A stretch of DNA of 64,000 bases. Origin: Daucus carota subsp. sativus (Eukaryota > Streptophyta > Magnoliopsida > Apiales > Apiaceae). The DNA is taken from the NCBI RefSeq assembly GCF_001625215.2, contig NC_030383.2:6708779-6772778 (forward strand), read 5' to 3'. This document shows, in pieces, positions 33,990 through 46,500 of this stretch. The notes beneath the pieces are model-generated. The model saw only the letters and a list, made by a program, of their open reading frames with translations. It was not told the DNA's origin and did no database searches. The number at the start of each line of letters is the position of its first letter. Position 1 is the first letter of the stretch. The translations under genes and the position numbers were made by a program.

Positions 33990-34224
33990 TTGGGGGTTTA
34001 CCTGGAGAGAAATTGGATTTTCAGGCATGCATCGCAACACCCAGGAAATGGTATGCAGCGCTGTATTTATACTGTGTGTGTGTGTGAAAAGAAAGTGAAG
34101 AGAGTCAGGTGAGAGTTGCGAGTAAAAGAGGAGATGGGGACAATCAAGACTGTGCTTCCGTTTTTTGACGTTTGTAATTGTAACGGCCACCTGTTTCTCT
34201 ACTTTATTACTCCATCTTATTCTC

Positions 34225-34745
34225 TTTTTTTTTTTTGAATAAAGGAGTACTTGCATTGAATTAAACACTATCAGAATGGAGTACATGATAAATAAAATCA
34301 GGTGGAGTAGCATACCACTCACCTAAGTCTCTGACATGGAATACGTAGCTTTAGCTAACACGTGCGCTACACTATTCGCAGACCTATAAACAAACTTCAC
34401 TAGCACGTTGTCAATGTGCTTCATCATCTGGACACAATCACCTACAATGGTTCCAAAATAATCTTCACCTGGTTTTCCATTACACGCATCCGCCAAAACC
34501 TTCGAATCTGTTTCGACTATACAATGATTAATATTCAACTCTTTTACCCACGACATGGCTTCTTTCAAACCCATAGCTTCTGCCTCCCGTGGTTGCCAAG
34601 CCTCATCTATTCTTCTACATCTCGCCCGTAAGAACTGCCCATCTGAATCTCGGATAACACTTCCGACACCAATGCTATTATCCTGAAAAACTGCAGCATC
34701 AGCGTTCATCTTTAAGTCACAAATATTCTGCACACAGTTTGTTGG
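34225..34745 (-). mobile_element. LINE 3' end with open RNase H-like domain
   Basis: A minus-strand frame of 136 residues (34323-34733) is a plant LINE RNase H-like (RVT_3) domain: MNADAAVF (first Asp), GVGSVIRDSDGQFL, REAEAMGLKEAMSWV (Glu), HCIVETDSKVLADA (Asp) and RSANSVAHVLAKA. A run of 12 T at 34225-34236 fits the poly(A) tail of a minus-strand insertion. Nothing of the reverse transcriptase is present. The frame is intact over the whole domain, so the insertion may be fairly young. It lies between the divergent F-box and SEND1 genes. Confidence 0.82.
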
Positions 34746-35687
34746 TTTGACTACATACTTAAAATTATTTTTTAATTTTTTTTTGAATTAAAATATATAT
34801 CACATATTTTAATTCAGAATTTTTTTAGAAAAAGTAATTTTACGTAGGTCAAAACACTTAAAATTGTGTGCAAAAAGTCTTGATGTCTTATAATAAAAAC
34901 TAGTGGAAATATGATACGACTTATAATATACATTTTCTCAGATAATTTATGATGTTAAAAACATATTTTCTTATATTATTTTTATATAAAAATTTAATAT
35001 CTTATATTTGTACTTAAAATAAAATTGTAAATGTACTTATGAAAATATATTTATTTTATGACTTAAATTAACCGAAACCAAAATAACTTGTTTTTTTAAA
35101 AATACAAATACAAACTCACATCGTTTTGAGGTATGCAGAGATTTTGTAAGTTTTATTTTGCTTTTCGAATTTAAGACTTTTTTATTCACCTAAATTAGAT
35201 TATTTTGATGATATCATATAATTTTTTTAAAAATTAATAATATATAAGGGATGTATTTAATTCATGAATTTTAATGAATTAATGATAATTTTTATATATT
35301 AATAGATCGTAAATCATAATAATTTAGTAGATTTGAGATAAAATATCATAATTATGATATAGAATATTTAGTTATTAAATACAATTCTTCAAGGTATCGT
35401 GAATTATGGAAAGAATTCGTAAAGTATAAAATATATTCAAAAATCCCATAAAAATTATCATTTTATCAGATTAAAGAACCGAACAATTTTTGAATATCAT
35501 CGTATTTCTGTAAATTTCAAATAATATTAATAAATATCATAATATTTAAGTTGTATTTTAATCCATTTTCTATGATGAAATCAGGGAGAAGACGAAGAAC
35601 CTTATTTACCATTTGGTAATACTTTCCCTCTCTTCATTTCAAATTGAAAAAACAGAACATAACACACAACACATTCAGTGAAGAAGG
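34746..35687 (+). promoter_or_regulatory. AT-rich upstream region and leader of SEND1
   Basis: Very AT-rich sequence with no frame longer than chance. The leader of SEND1 probably begins within the last 100 bases, where composition changes (ctcttcatttcaaattg). I see no unambiguous TATA box. Confidence 0.35.
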
Positions 35688-38600
35688 ATGGGAGTGAAAC
35701 ATCTGTGGGACATCTTGGATTCTTGCAAGAAAACCCTTCCTCTTGAACATCTCAGGTAATAATTTCACCCCTCCTTTTTATTTCGATTCTTTATTTTATT
35801 TATTTCAAATAAAGATTTGATTTTGATGATGAATTTGAACCATAATTTGGATTGGGCTCAATGAATTGCTTAAAGGGACAAAAGGGTGTGCATAGATCTC
35901 TCATGTTGGATTGTACAACTTCACAATGTGAATAAATCACATTGTTCTACCAAAGATAAGGTTTATCTTAGAGGTCTCTTTCACCGTCTTCGAGCTCTTC
36001 TCGCGTTGAATTGTACCATCATCTTGGTTGCAGGTACTATTACTAGTACCCCTTTTATGCATTTCTTATGTAAAGTTTTGAAGATTTGTGATTTTTGATA
36101 ATTTGGTGCTTATGTATCAAGATTGCAGATTTATGTGCCTCTCTAAAATTTAAATAGTGGATTTAGTGCTGAATTTTAACACTATACGGTAACCCAAGCC
36201 ACCACATTAAGAATGTTTTTTTATATGTGCATGTCGCTTGAGAAACGATGATGCACAATTTGTGAATGTGGATTCCATGTGGTGAAGGGGGGCTACTATT
36301 TTAATCGTGGTATTTTGGAAAAAATATAATAAGAATCAGTGTAAGAAGGTGCTTTGGTATATGAATAACTAATTGATATACCCCCTAAAAAATGATTTCA
36401 TATTGTATGGTTTGGATAGTTAGAAATGGAAAGAATGAATCCAAATTGTGTCTAAGGATAATAGGTATCACCCTTCACCATGTGAAATATAAATTAGTAA
36501 TGGTTCATTTGTTCAATGGAGTTGCTGAATGAACTTGCTATCAAACCAGAGTGGGGCTGATGTCAAAAACCTTGTGAGCTTTTAATTGTTTATTGTTAAA
36601 TATATCCTTACTGTATTTGCCAATGATGCTATGAACATTCAGTTGTTTCCTATGGAAACTATACCAAATTAGGTGAATGGCTTGTACGTGCCTAGTAATT
36701 CAAGAGAGTTGAATATGCAAGATCATATGTTAATAGTAACATTATGAATCGACACATGGAATACATTTCTCAATTGTGTTGTTTTTGATGTTGAAACAGT
36801 TTTTCTTTATCCATGGGCAATGAGTTTCGATGTATTAGGTATATCTGTATTTGTAGAAACTTTAATTTTCGTGCTTATCTTAATTGTTGGTTTAGTTTAT
36901 GCATGGCGAAAAGGGGCATTGGAATGGTCTTAGCTTCTAAACATTCAGACAATAAAAAGGAAAAAAAAAAAAAAGAATATTGAGACAGTTATGAATTCCA
37001 TCGAGTTTCCCTTACTTGATCGAACAACCCAAAATTCAGTTATTTCAACTACATCAAACGATCTTTCAAATTGGTCAAGACTTTCTAGTTTATGGCCGCT
37101 TCTCTATGGTACCAATTGTTGCTTTATTGAATTTGCTTCACTAATAGGCTCATGATTCGACTTTGATCGTTATGGACTAGTCCCAAGATCAAGTCCTAGA
37201 CAAGCAGACCTTATTTTAACAGCCGGAACAGTAACAATGAAAATGGCTCCCTCTTTAGTGAGATTATATGAGCAAATGCCTGAACCAAAGTATGTTATTG
37301 CTATGAGAGCATGTACAATTAACACTACATTTTTATTGGGTGAATTTTGAATCTCTGATACACCGTAGATGGAGCCATTCCTGCCATCAAACTGTCAACT
37401 TACAGAAGGCGCTTGAATTCAGAAAGTAAGGTATAAACTTCTCTAATGATTATAGCAATCTCGACATATTCTTCTTCTTTGTTGCTACTTAAATTTTGCA
37501 TGAAAATTCTGTTGTATTACCTTTAGTTTTTATTTTTTTGGGTCAAGGCAGGTTTCTCAAGATGAAACAAATTCAGATAAAGCTTCTTCACTTCAGAGGA
37601 ATATGGGATCAGAATTCTCTGGCATGATAAAAGAGGCTAACATTCTTGGCATGGCTCTTGGGATTCCTTGTATAATTAGGTAGTCTAGTTCTATCCTTCA
37701 CAAGTCAATGTTAATATTTAATAACACAAGAGGGGTGAACCTGTATTTGGTCAAATTTTGAACTTCATGATTTGGCACACGTGGTTACAGATGCGCTCCT
37801 GTTTGTCACTTGCTGTGTTAGGAAGGAAACCTTTTAGAACTTGAAGTTTATTTTTTTAATGTTGACTACAACTTTTTTCATCATCTCTGATTTTGTGTAC
37901 TACATTTCTAAAAAAACTTCTGTAATTTTTTCCTGACTACTCAGCCTTGAAGAAGCGGAAGCTCAGTGTGCACTACTTAACTCAGAGTCATTATGTGTAA
38001 GCGAAACCTCTGTGTCATAGTTTTAAACTAAACTTATATGCTGTGTAATGAAAATATGTATCACTTATGTTATCATATATATATATATTTGGGTTTTATT
38101 ATGCCTGTTATTATCAGGATGGATGTTTCACTTCAGATTCAGATATATTTTTGTTCGGTGCAAGAACAGTGTATAGAGATATATGTCTTGGTATATTCTT
38201 TCCCTTTTTCCATCAAACCTTTGCTTTTCAGCTTTTCTGCTTTAATATCTCTTTTGTACAGTTTATTTCTAAATACGGCCTGATGATATAGGTGAAGGTG
38301 GTTATGTTGTCTGTTATGAGATGAATGACATCGAGACAAAGCTCGGTTTTGGGAGGAACTCCTTGGTAACATACTTCTTAATTTTCAAAATTCCAAAATA
38401 GATGCCTATTTCGGCTTTCTATTAAAGTTGCGAGTTAGCAAGAACATAGCCCTGCATGTCTTACTTAAACTGTCATGGTTCATTTCTCAAACTGTATTGC
38501 AGTCAGATTAGTTAACTAAATGGCTTCTAGAGTCTAAATCTTAGCTCCATCAAGCTTAATATGTTCATACTGACTGGATATTCTTTTCTTACGTAAATTA

Positions 38601-41600
38601 GTTTCCTTGGGAACTCTTTTAAGTGTATTCTACACAAGGTGTTGTAATGGACTGGTGCAAAGATTTCTGTTCTCCAGCACGAAACCTAAGATATTTGGTG
38701 TATCCCGAGCAGGGTTTAATCACACACCTTGCATATGCATCTTTATGTAGATGTGTCATCTTCTGTTATTATGCTACCACGAGAAGCTCCATCATGGTTG
38801 CTTGGTGAACTCTCCTGCACATTATATCTGTACTGTTGACTGTTGGTTAGGATCTTTCAAGAATTAAATGGTAGTCATATGTGGTAAATGAGATATTTCT
38901 TTTAGTAGTATTTACTGAGAAGGGAATACAGGTATCGAGTAACAAGTTGGTTTATATTTCTCAGATAACTCTGGCACTTCTTCTTGGAAGTGATTATACA
39001 CCCGGAGTCCGTAAGCTTGGTCAGGTAAGTTCAAACCGTGATGGCCTGCTTTGACTGCTATTGAAGTTCCTTTAACAACTTAATTTTCTGCACAATGCTG
39101 ATTAGGGTGTAATATATCTTACTTCTGGTACAGGAAGCAGCATGCCAGATTGTGAAGTCAATAGGTGAATGTAATGTTCTTCAACGAGTTGCATCAGATG
39201 GATTATCCTTTGCAAATAAGCCAAAGGTTTCAAAGAAACAGAATAAAGCTCCCAGACGTACTAACAAAGAAAACTACTCCCATCCAATCAATGAAAATGG
39301 TATAACACTCAAAATATTGCTTTTGTAATTAATATACTACAATTAATTTATGACAGTCTAAGGCATGTGTGAAAAAAGAGTTTTTTTTAAAAAAAAATAA
39401 ATCTTATGTGTTACAACTTGTACTCTGACGAGCTTAAAATCTTCTAAAAATGACAGATATATTAGAACGTTATCATAAAAATTAATGCAGAGAAAATCTT
39501 ATATGTTACTTTACCATAGACCTTTACTCTGATGAGTTTTAAATCTTTTATTAAGTGTTCACATTAAGCTACTGCACATTTAATATATAGATAAGTGATG
39601 ACTCTAAAGTTTTGAAGTTCTCTGTGACTCCTGCCATTATATAATCAAACACTGTGTGATCCGAGCTAATTTTTCAAATTTGTAAGATTTTGGTTTTTTT
39701 TTTGTTAAGGCACCATTAACTCATAGTATGTGATTGTCTTAGTAGGACCTGTACATGATTTGCCAAATGAGAACCAATATTTAGCTGTGATCGAGGCATA
39801 TCTGAGGCCAAAATGCCACACAGCTGACTCTTCTGTGGTGCAAAGGTGATCTCCACCTACCTTGATTATGTCTGTATCACTCTAATTTTGACATTTTCTT
39901 AGAAGTATAAGTGGATGGGGAATGAGGATCGGAAATCTTTGGTCATGACCTTGTCATGGCCTCATGGGAGATGGACCTTTGCCACAAAGCATCTTTCACT
40001 ACAGATACCTCTCATTCCTTTTTGGCATTGTGCTTGTATAAGTAGCACTTGAATTGAACTTGAAAAAAGAGCAGGATTTCGAGAGAACTCATATTTTCTT
40101 AAACTTTGCAGGGCTCTTGGTGGCCTTCCATTTGACCGCCTCAAACTTCAGAATATATGTGCTCGATATTTCGAGTGGCCTCCAGAGAAAACTGGTAAGT
40201 CTTTTGATGCATAAAGCAATGTTCACTTCACCTATCTGAAATTTATATCAAATTTGATCTAAAATAAAGGGAACTTGTAAGATTAATTAGTAGCTACCCC
40301 TAAGAGTTTGTTTTATTTACTTTATAAGCTTGATTACAAAGCGTAAAACATAAAATGAAGAACTTGGATCAAATTTATGATGAAAAAATGTATGATAATC
40401 TTGTATTTGGGATTATTAATTTCCATCATTTAAGCTAATCTGGTTTTTCCTATCCGATGATTCAGTGGTTGAGCTATGTCTTGGCTTTTTTTATTTTCTC
40501 CATCACAGTGTGCCAAGGATTTTTTATATCATTGTAAATCTTGTGGACTTTATTTTAAATGTTTAATGAAGCATTAGAAGTTCTTGTAGCCTTGTATATT
40601 ACTTTATTAGTAGAAAATAATGACGCTGCTGCATTTATATTGATGCAGTTCAGGTGGAAATCAACATTTTTTATCATCAATGATTTTGATGTATATTCGT
40701 TCATCTCTTTGCTTAAATTGGCCCAAAAAGTAGTATATAATAGTATGTATTGATAATGTTGAATGTTGGAGAATTTGTGCCAAGTATATTCCACGATCAT
40801 ATATCCAGTCACCGGATATTTTCTACTCTTTACATACTTTTTGCAATAGTCACTCTAGTTACATCTGCATTTATTGATTCAACCAACAGAAAGAATAATG
40901 TAGTGCTTTTGGTTGTTATATTGACCTTCCTGAGCTTAAGCTTCTATAATGAAACATATGTTAAATAAGTTTATTGATGTTCTTTTCTATATGTCAACTA
41001 GCTGCTTTTATGCTTTAAATTGGAATGGGTTATGTTTTGTTATTTTTTTCTTTCCTTTAAAAAGTTTACCATCCGTCTGCAAATTGGGAGAGAATTATGA
41101 ATCTTCAATTGACTATGCAAGTGAAAATGACAATTTCTTGGCCAAAAAAATAGTGTTTAACCTGTAATCTGTTCATGATGGCATTCTTGGGTCCCGTATT
41201 GAGGTTACTTGGACATACTTTACTTAAGTTAATTGTGTTTGTAATCATCAGATGAGTACATCCTTCCAAAGATTGCTGAGAGGAAGTTGAGGCAGTTCGC
41301 CAATTTGCGTTCTACTTCATCAGCACTTGGACTTGGGCCTCCATTGGACAAGGTATTGCTGTACAATTCAAGGAAGGACCTTTTTATATTTATCTATAAA
41401 ATTGCAAAAATGATGTAAACTGTTTTTGAGTAATGAACAATTTATGCAAGTATAGCTTGATTTGTCACTCGGAAGTCATAAGATTTTTTTTGTGGGCACT
41501 TCCTGAGTCCGAAGGCTTTTTTTCTCCTTTCTCTTTTCATACTAAGGTTTAGATATCTATAGTTTGCAAATAACTTTTAATTGATTCCTAAAAGGTAGAC

Positions 41601-43286
41601 TACATACTAATTCTTAATCTGGGAGACCACGTAATGTAATAAAATATGGGCTTTCTGGTGTAGTATATTAATCCCAGGAAGCCTTAAGAGTTATGACAAT
41701 TGACGGATCAATCACCCCAATGTTTTATAGGCTCAGAGATTAGTTACTAAAGATCAAAGTTTATATATATGGTTACTGCATATATCTATATATATTGGAA
41801 ATGTAAATTGGAGAAGTTTTTTGACCGGTTGTCCATCCTACAACATCGTTTGGAAACCTTCTATGTTGTTTTTGTGTTATCATGATGTTCTGGTATAAAA
41901 CTTAGTGGCAAAAGATCCTTTGCAGATTCAGCTTTTAGCTTAAATATGCTTTCTATAATGATGGGGTCAAAATCTTGATCAAAACATTGAGCCCGACTCT
42001 TGTTCTGTGTTTTTTCATTCTTTTCTGCAATCTGAGCACTACATTTTTTACTACAGATGCCAGTCAGGTGTCCTCTATTAGAAATAATCAAGCACAGGAA
42101 GGTCCTGGGAAGAGAGAGTTTTGAAGTCTCTTGGGAAGATATTGATGGACTTAAAACATCAGTAGTACCTGCTGATCTCATAGAGTGGTAATTTCAATTT
42201 TAACTTTTGTTGTAGTTTTTCTCAATCGTTCTTCCTAGAGCTTTGATTTTCGAAATGTCAATGACTCGGTAAACATATTTTTTAATAGTTGGCTTGCAGA
42301 ATAATTCATAGAATTAGATTACACTAAAAAACCCTCACAAGCCACGAGCACTCTTAATATGTAGTTATAATCTTTTCTAGAATTAAAGGCGAAAGGAATC
42401 TTTATATGTGGTCGTAGTACGCCCAATCTCTACTCCAGATAACTACTTATGAAATTGGTTTTGATTTGATGAATTCTGTATGCAATCATAACTGTTGCTG
42501 GCCTATTCTCACTGTTGATTATAGGAATCTCCTTTATACATGTCTAAACGACTAAACCCTAGTGCACATGTGTTTTGCATTATGAACTACTGATGTCTTG
42601 GCCCTTTGCTGCAAGCCTGCAAGTAGTATATTATAAATTTAGACCTACTGCTGTTGTATCAGTGCTATATTGTTCAGTAAGATGACTTCTGGTGACTTAT
42701 GTCTGCTCTCTCTCATTGCAGTGCTTGTCCAGAAAAAAGAGTGGAGTTTGAGGAAAAAAGAGCGCAAGCAAAGAAACAAAACATACGTAAACCAAGAATA
42801 AAGAAATCTGAGAAGGAAGCTCCCATCAGTGAAATTGATAAAAAGCTGCAAGACCTGTTACTCGACATTGAAAATGAACACATTGCTACGCAAAAGGCTG
42901 TTTTGTATAGACAATCAGTAACAGAGAAAGCAAGTTACTTAAACGAAGTATGCCAAACAGATCAAAGCATGCCACTTAGTACAGGATCCAAAAGCAATCT
43001 AGAAAAAGTGGACCAGATTTACAATTCAAGTGCTTTGGCTGTGCAGCAAGCAGAGGTAATTGATCTGCTGAGCCCTTCACCACCAATGCGTGCCCGTAAA
43101 GTTGCAAAATGTCAAGAAGCCAATGTTCCGTATATCCCCAATGTCGCCGCGAAATGTCAAGAAGCTAAGGTTCCATCCATCGAATTCATTGATTTGAGTG
43201 ATACGGAAAACGAGTTATCACCAGAACACACAAGGAAGGCAAGGGAGTTGAGAATATTTTTGAATAGCATCAGGGGAACCCCCTAA
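35688..43286 (+). CDS. SEND1: Flap endonuclease GEN-like 2 / single-strand DNA endonuclease 1
   Basis: Fourteen exons with in-phase GT-AG junctions give 606 residues: 35688-35755, 35876-36033, 37369-37430, 37552-37679, 37945-37996, 38118-38190, 38292-38365, 38965-39024, 39134-39299, 39746-39845, 40112-40194, 41252-41352, 42057-42187, 42722-43286. It is a Rad2/XPG nuclease. The N domain starts [10 protein letters not shown] with Asp30 (CIDLSCW) and Asp76 (ADGA). The I domain has Glu142 and Glu144 (EEAEAQ) and Asp163/Asp165 (SDSDIFLFG), and the helix-hairpin region has Asp215 ([10 protein letters not shown]). All seven expected metal-binding acids are present. A chromodomain-like segment follows (about residues 375-425, [10 protein letters not shown]). 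GEN-class enzymes cut flaps and Holliday junctions in the nucleus. The acidic tail has two VIDL/FIDL motifs. Intron 2 contains plastid DNA. Closely resembles At3g48900. Confidence 0.92.
36776..37325 (+). other. Nuclear plastid DNA (NUPT): end of ndhC plus start of ndhK
   Basis: Translation of 36785-36933 gives the end of plastid NDH subunit 3 ([18 protein letters not shown] to WRKGALEWS, stop). Next, 36991 onward gives the start of ndhK ([47 protein letters not shown]), including the plastid arrangement in which ndhK starts around the ndhC stop. It is not functional: one Arg codon has become TGA (GS-stop-FDFDRYG), the usual Cys appears as Asn in YGTN, and it ends after [10 protein letters not shown]. 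The insert lies wholly inside intron 2 of SEND1, in the same direction, about 45 bases from exon 3. Confidence 0.93.
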
Positions 43287-43362
43287 TCTATTAATTCAAG
43301 TGTCAAGGATGTTTTGTATTTGACGCTTAATGTAAGACAATGTGATGCTTATGTATATTGAT

Positions 43363-43384
43363 TTTATTTTGAGAGAGAAATAAA
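43363..43384. terminator. Poly(A) signals of two convergent genes
   Basis: AATAAA on the plus strand at 43379-43384 suits SEND1 (stop at 43286), and AATAAA on the minus strand at 43363-43368 suits the SF1 gene (stop at 43542). If both are used, the two transcripts overlap at their 3' ends. Signal use is inferred from position only. Confidence 0.45.
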
Positions 43385-43541
43385 ATATAAATTACTCTGT
43401 AAAGCCTTGTCAATGATCAATAACGAGCATAACATGAAATCTTAACTGAGAACATAGGTGCTCTTTGAATTGCCTGCAAACTCCTGTACCGACAATTTGG
43501 TCATGAGCAAGGGGTTTATAATGTTTTCATGTAAAGTTTGA

Positions 43542-46500
43542 TTAGAGACTTGAGTCACGATAGTCGTGATCACCACAGAACAATGAACTAAAACTATATG
43601 ATGAGATTACGCTCCTTGACTTAGATGATGCTGCAGCCAAACCAGTCGATGAAAGTGCAGTCAATGATCCAGCTGATGAGGAAGCAGTTCCCGACTCAGA
43701 TGACCTTAACACAGAAGCAGTTGTTGACAGTTGGGTGTTCGAGCCAGTTGACCCTGAGACTTCCTGAGAAATTATTGGAGCATCATTTTCATTTTTGCTT
43801 TCCATATTCTGAGAAAAATTTGGCATCATATAGGAAGGCAAAGCAGGGCAGCTGGTAGCTACTGTTGTATGTTGAGGAATAGAATATAAAGGGAGGCGGC
43901 TCGTGGCTGGTGGTCCTGTAGGAGGTGCAGCACCAACAGTTCTCAAGCGGACTGCCAGTCTGTGACCATCAATTTGGTATCCATTCATGTGCATCATGGC
44001 TAAGCTTGCAGCAGAGGGAGTATCAAAACTGACAAAGCCATAGCCTTTACTATAACCAGTTCTCATATCTAATACAACACTTGATTGAGTGACTGCTCCA
44101 AATGGAGAAAACAGTTCCCTCAAACAACTATCATCAATGGTTTGGGGAAGATATCCAACATAAAGATTTGTCGAGTATTTTATGTGCTGTGATGATGGAT
44201 AACATAAGCCTTCACTATTAAGCACCATACCTTCAGGTAGAGCAGGGCAGCTGGTAGCCACTGTTGCAGGTCCAGGAACAGGATTGACAGGAAGAAGGCT
44301 CATGGTTGGCTGTCCTGTGGCAGGTGGATCTCCAGCTATTCTCACTGTCAATCTACGACCATCAACTTCATATCCATTCATGTGCATTATGGCTAAGCTC
44401 GCAGCAGAGGGCGTATCATATCTCACAAAGCCATAGCCTTTACTATATCCAGTTACCATATCTAATGGAACTTTTAAATGAATGATCGTTCCAAAAGAAG
44501 AAAAAAGCTCCCACAGACCACTGTCATCAACGGTTGGGGGAAGATATCCAACAAAAAGATTGGAGCCTGAGGCTTTCTGAGGAAGAGTTGGAGCCTCTGT
44601 TTGAGAAATTTTATTGCTGGATTCCATGTGTAGAGAAGACGAGACACCCATGCCTTCATCATTGAGGACGGACACTTCACTTTTAGGCATCATGTAGTGA
44701 GGCAAAGCGGAGTAGCTGGTAGCTACTGTTGCAGGTCCCGGATTAGAACAAACAGGAAGGAAGCTTGTGGCTGGTTGTCCTGTGGCAGGTGGAGCACCTG
44801 CTATTCTCACTCTCAGTCTGTGACCACCAATCTGATACCCGTTCATGTGCATTATGGCTAAGTTCGCAGCAGAGGGGGTATCAAATCTTACAAAGCCATA
44901 TCCCATACTATAACCAGTTTTCTTATCTAATGTAACTCTCAACTGAGTGATTGTTCCAAATGGAGAAAAAAGATCATGCAAACGACTATCATCTATGGTT
45001 TGGGGAAGATATCCAACATAAAGATTTGCAGCATCTATTTCTCTGGAGGATTTAATTTTCAAGTTTGAATGGGTTACTGGACAAGAAAAGCTGGGACGAC
45101 TGAAGCTTACACACGTGTCAGAACTGGCCTTCAATGTAGCTTTCTTCAGAGGACAGGCTAATTGATCATGTCCTGGCTCCTTGCACACACTGCATGAGCT
45201 AAACAAAGTTGCTTCTTTGAGATTAGATACTTCCTCTAAGTGAGCTCGCTTAAGATCATTCACTTCATCTTCTACTGAGATGAGTAGTTTGTTAACCATG
45301 CATACAGCAGCATCAAGAGATTTCTGACTAACTGCCTCTATGTAGACATTCAATTCTTCATCCTCAGATGAATCAACTTCTTGTGCTGATTTTGACGAAT
45401 CTTTACCTCTCAGCCGAATCATACAACCACTTTTCAACTCCATCCTTTTTTGCGTGTTTCCTTTTGGTCCAAGTATAAGGCCAATGAAGTTATACTTTGG
45501 ATATTCTTTCACTGGTACATACAGTTCCTTAGAAATAATTGCATTTCTCTTCGCCAACTCCAGAAAGATCTTTTCACGTTCTTTGATTAGTTTGTCAAAT
45601 GCATAAACTCCTATTTCAAGTTTGTCATCTACTAATGGATCGAGTATGCTGCTGATTTCTGAAAATCTTTTTTTCAGTGACTGTACCTCTAAATCTAGTA
45701 AAGGTTCACACACCCTACTGCGCAATTCTGTCAGCTGAAGAGGCTCTTGCACTGTAGTCTGGAAATCATTAGCATCCCACACTGTTTTACCCTTTTTGCA
45801 TTTTCTCTCTTCTATAACTTCTTTTTTGTCCTCTTTAGGACCTTGATCCCATTTGCTACACCTCCTTTTCCCACGATTAGTTTGTTCTACAGAATTTTCA
45901 TTACCACCAACAGTCTCCTCAAGCTGTCCTGATTCTATAGCAGCATACTCAATGTTAAATTTTTGTTCAGAAACTTCATCATACTTGCAATTCATTTCCA
46001 GCCCATAGCTTTGTGATATAGAAGGTCTGACTGCTGCATTAACCACCCTCCTATGTTTAGCATCTGACGATTTCTGATAAATTCTATCAGTCTCACTCTC
46101 AGGATTTGGCTTAAAAACACACTCCGCCAAGGGTTCTTCATCTTCGTGGTCTGTTAGTTGTTTAGCAGAAAAAATTGCACTACTTAAGTTTAAAGGAGTG
46201 GCATATTCTACAGCCACTTTCTCATGACATAAGTTTCGGTCCATCTCTAGGTCTTCCCCCAGTTCCTCCTCAGGATCCTCTTCAGGTTCCTCCTCGGGAT
46301 CCTCTTCAGGTTCCTCCTCGGGATCCTTCTCTGGTTCCTCTTCAGGTTCTTCCTCAGGGTCCTCTTCAGGTTCCTCCTCAGGGTCCATTTCAGGTTCCTC
46401 ACTGTCACTATCAACATACTCCCCAAAAGATTGAGGATAATGTACTGATATATACCTCTGATTTGCCTCCTCTAATTCTTTATCCTCTACCTTTAAAGTT

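Noticed and set aside
36776-37325. Plastid contamination or chimera in the assembly
   Set aside because: The plastid segment is bounded on both sides by intron DNA of one in-phase nuclear gene and carries substitutions not expected in living plastid genes. Chimera remains possible but less likely.
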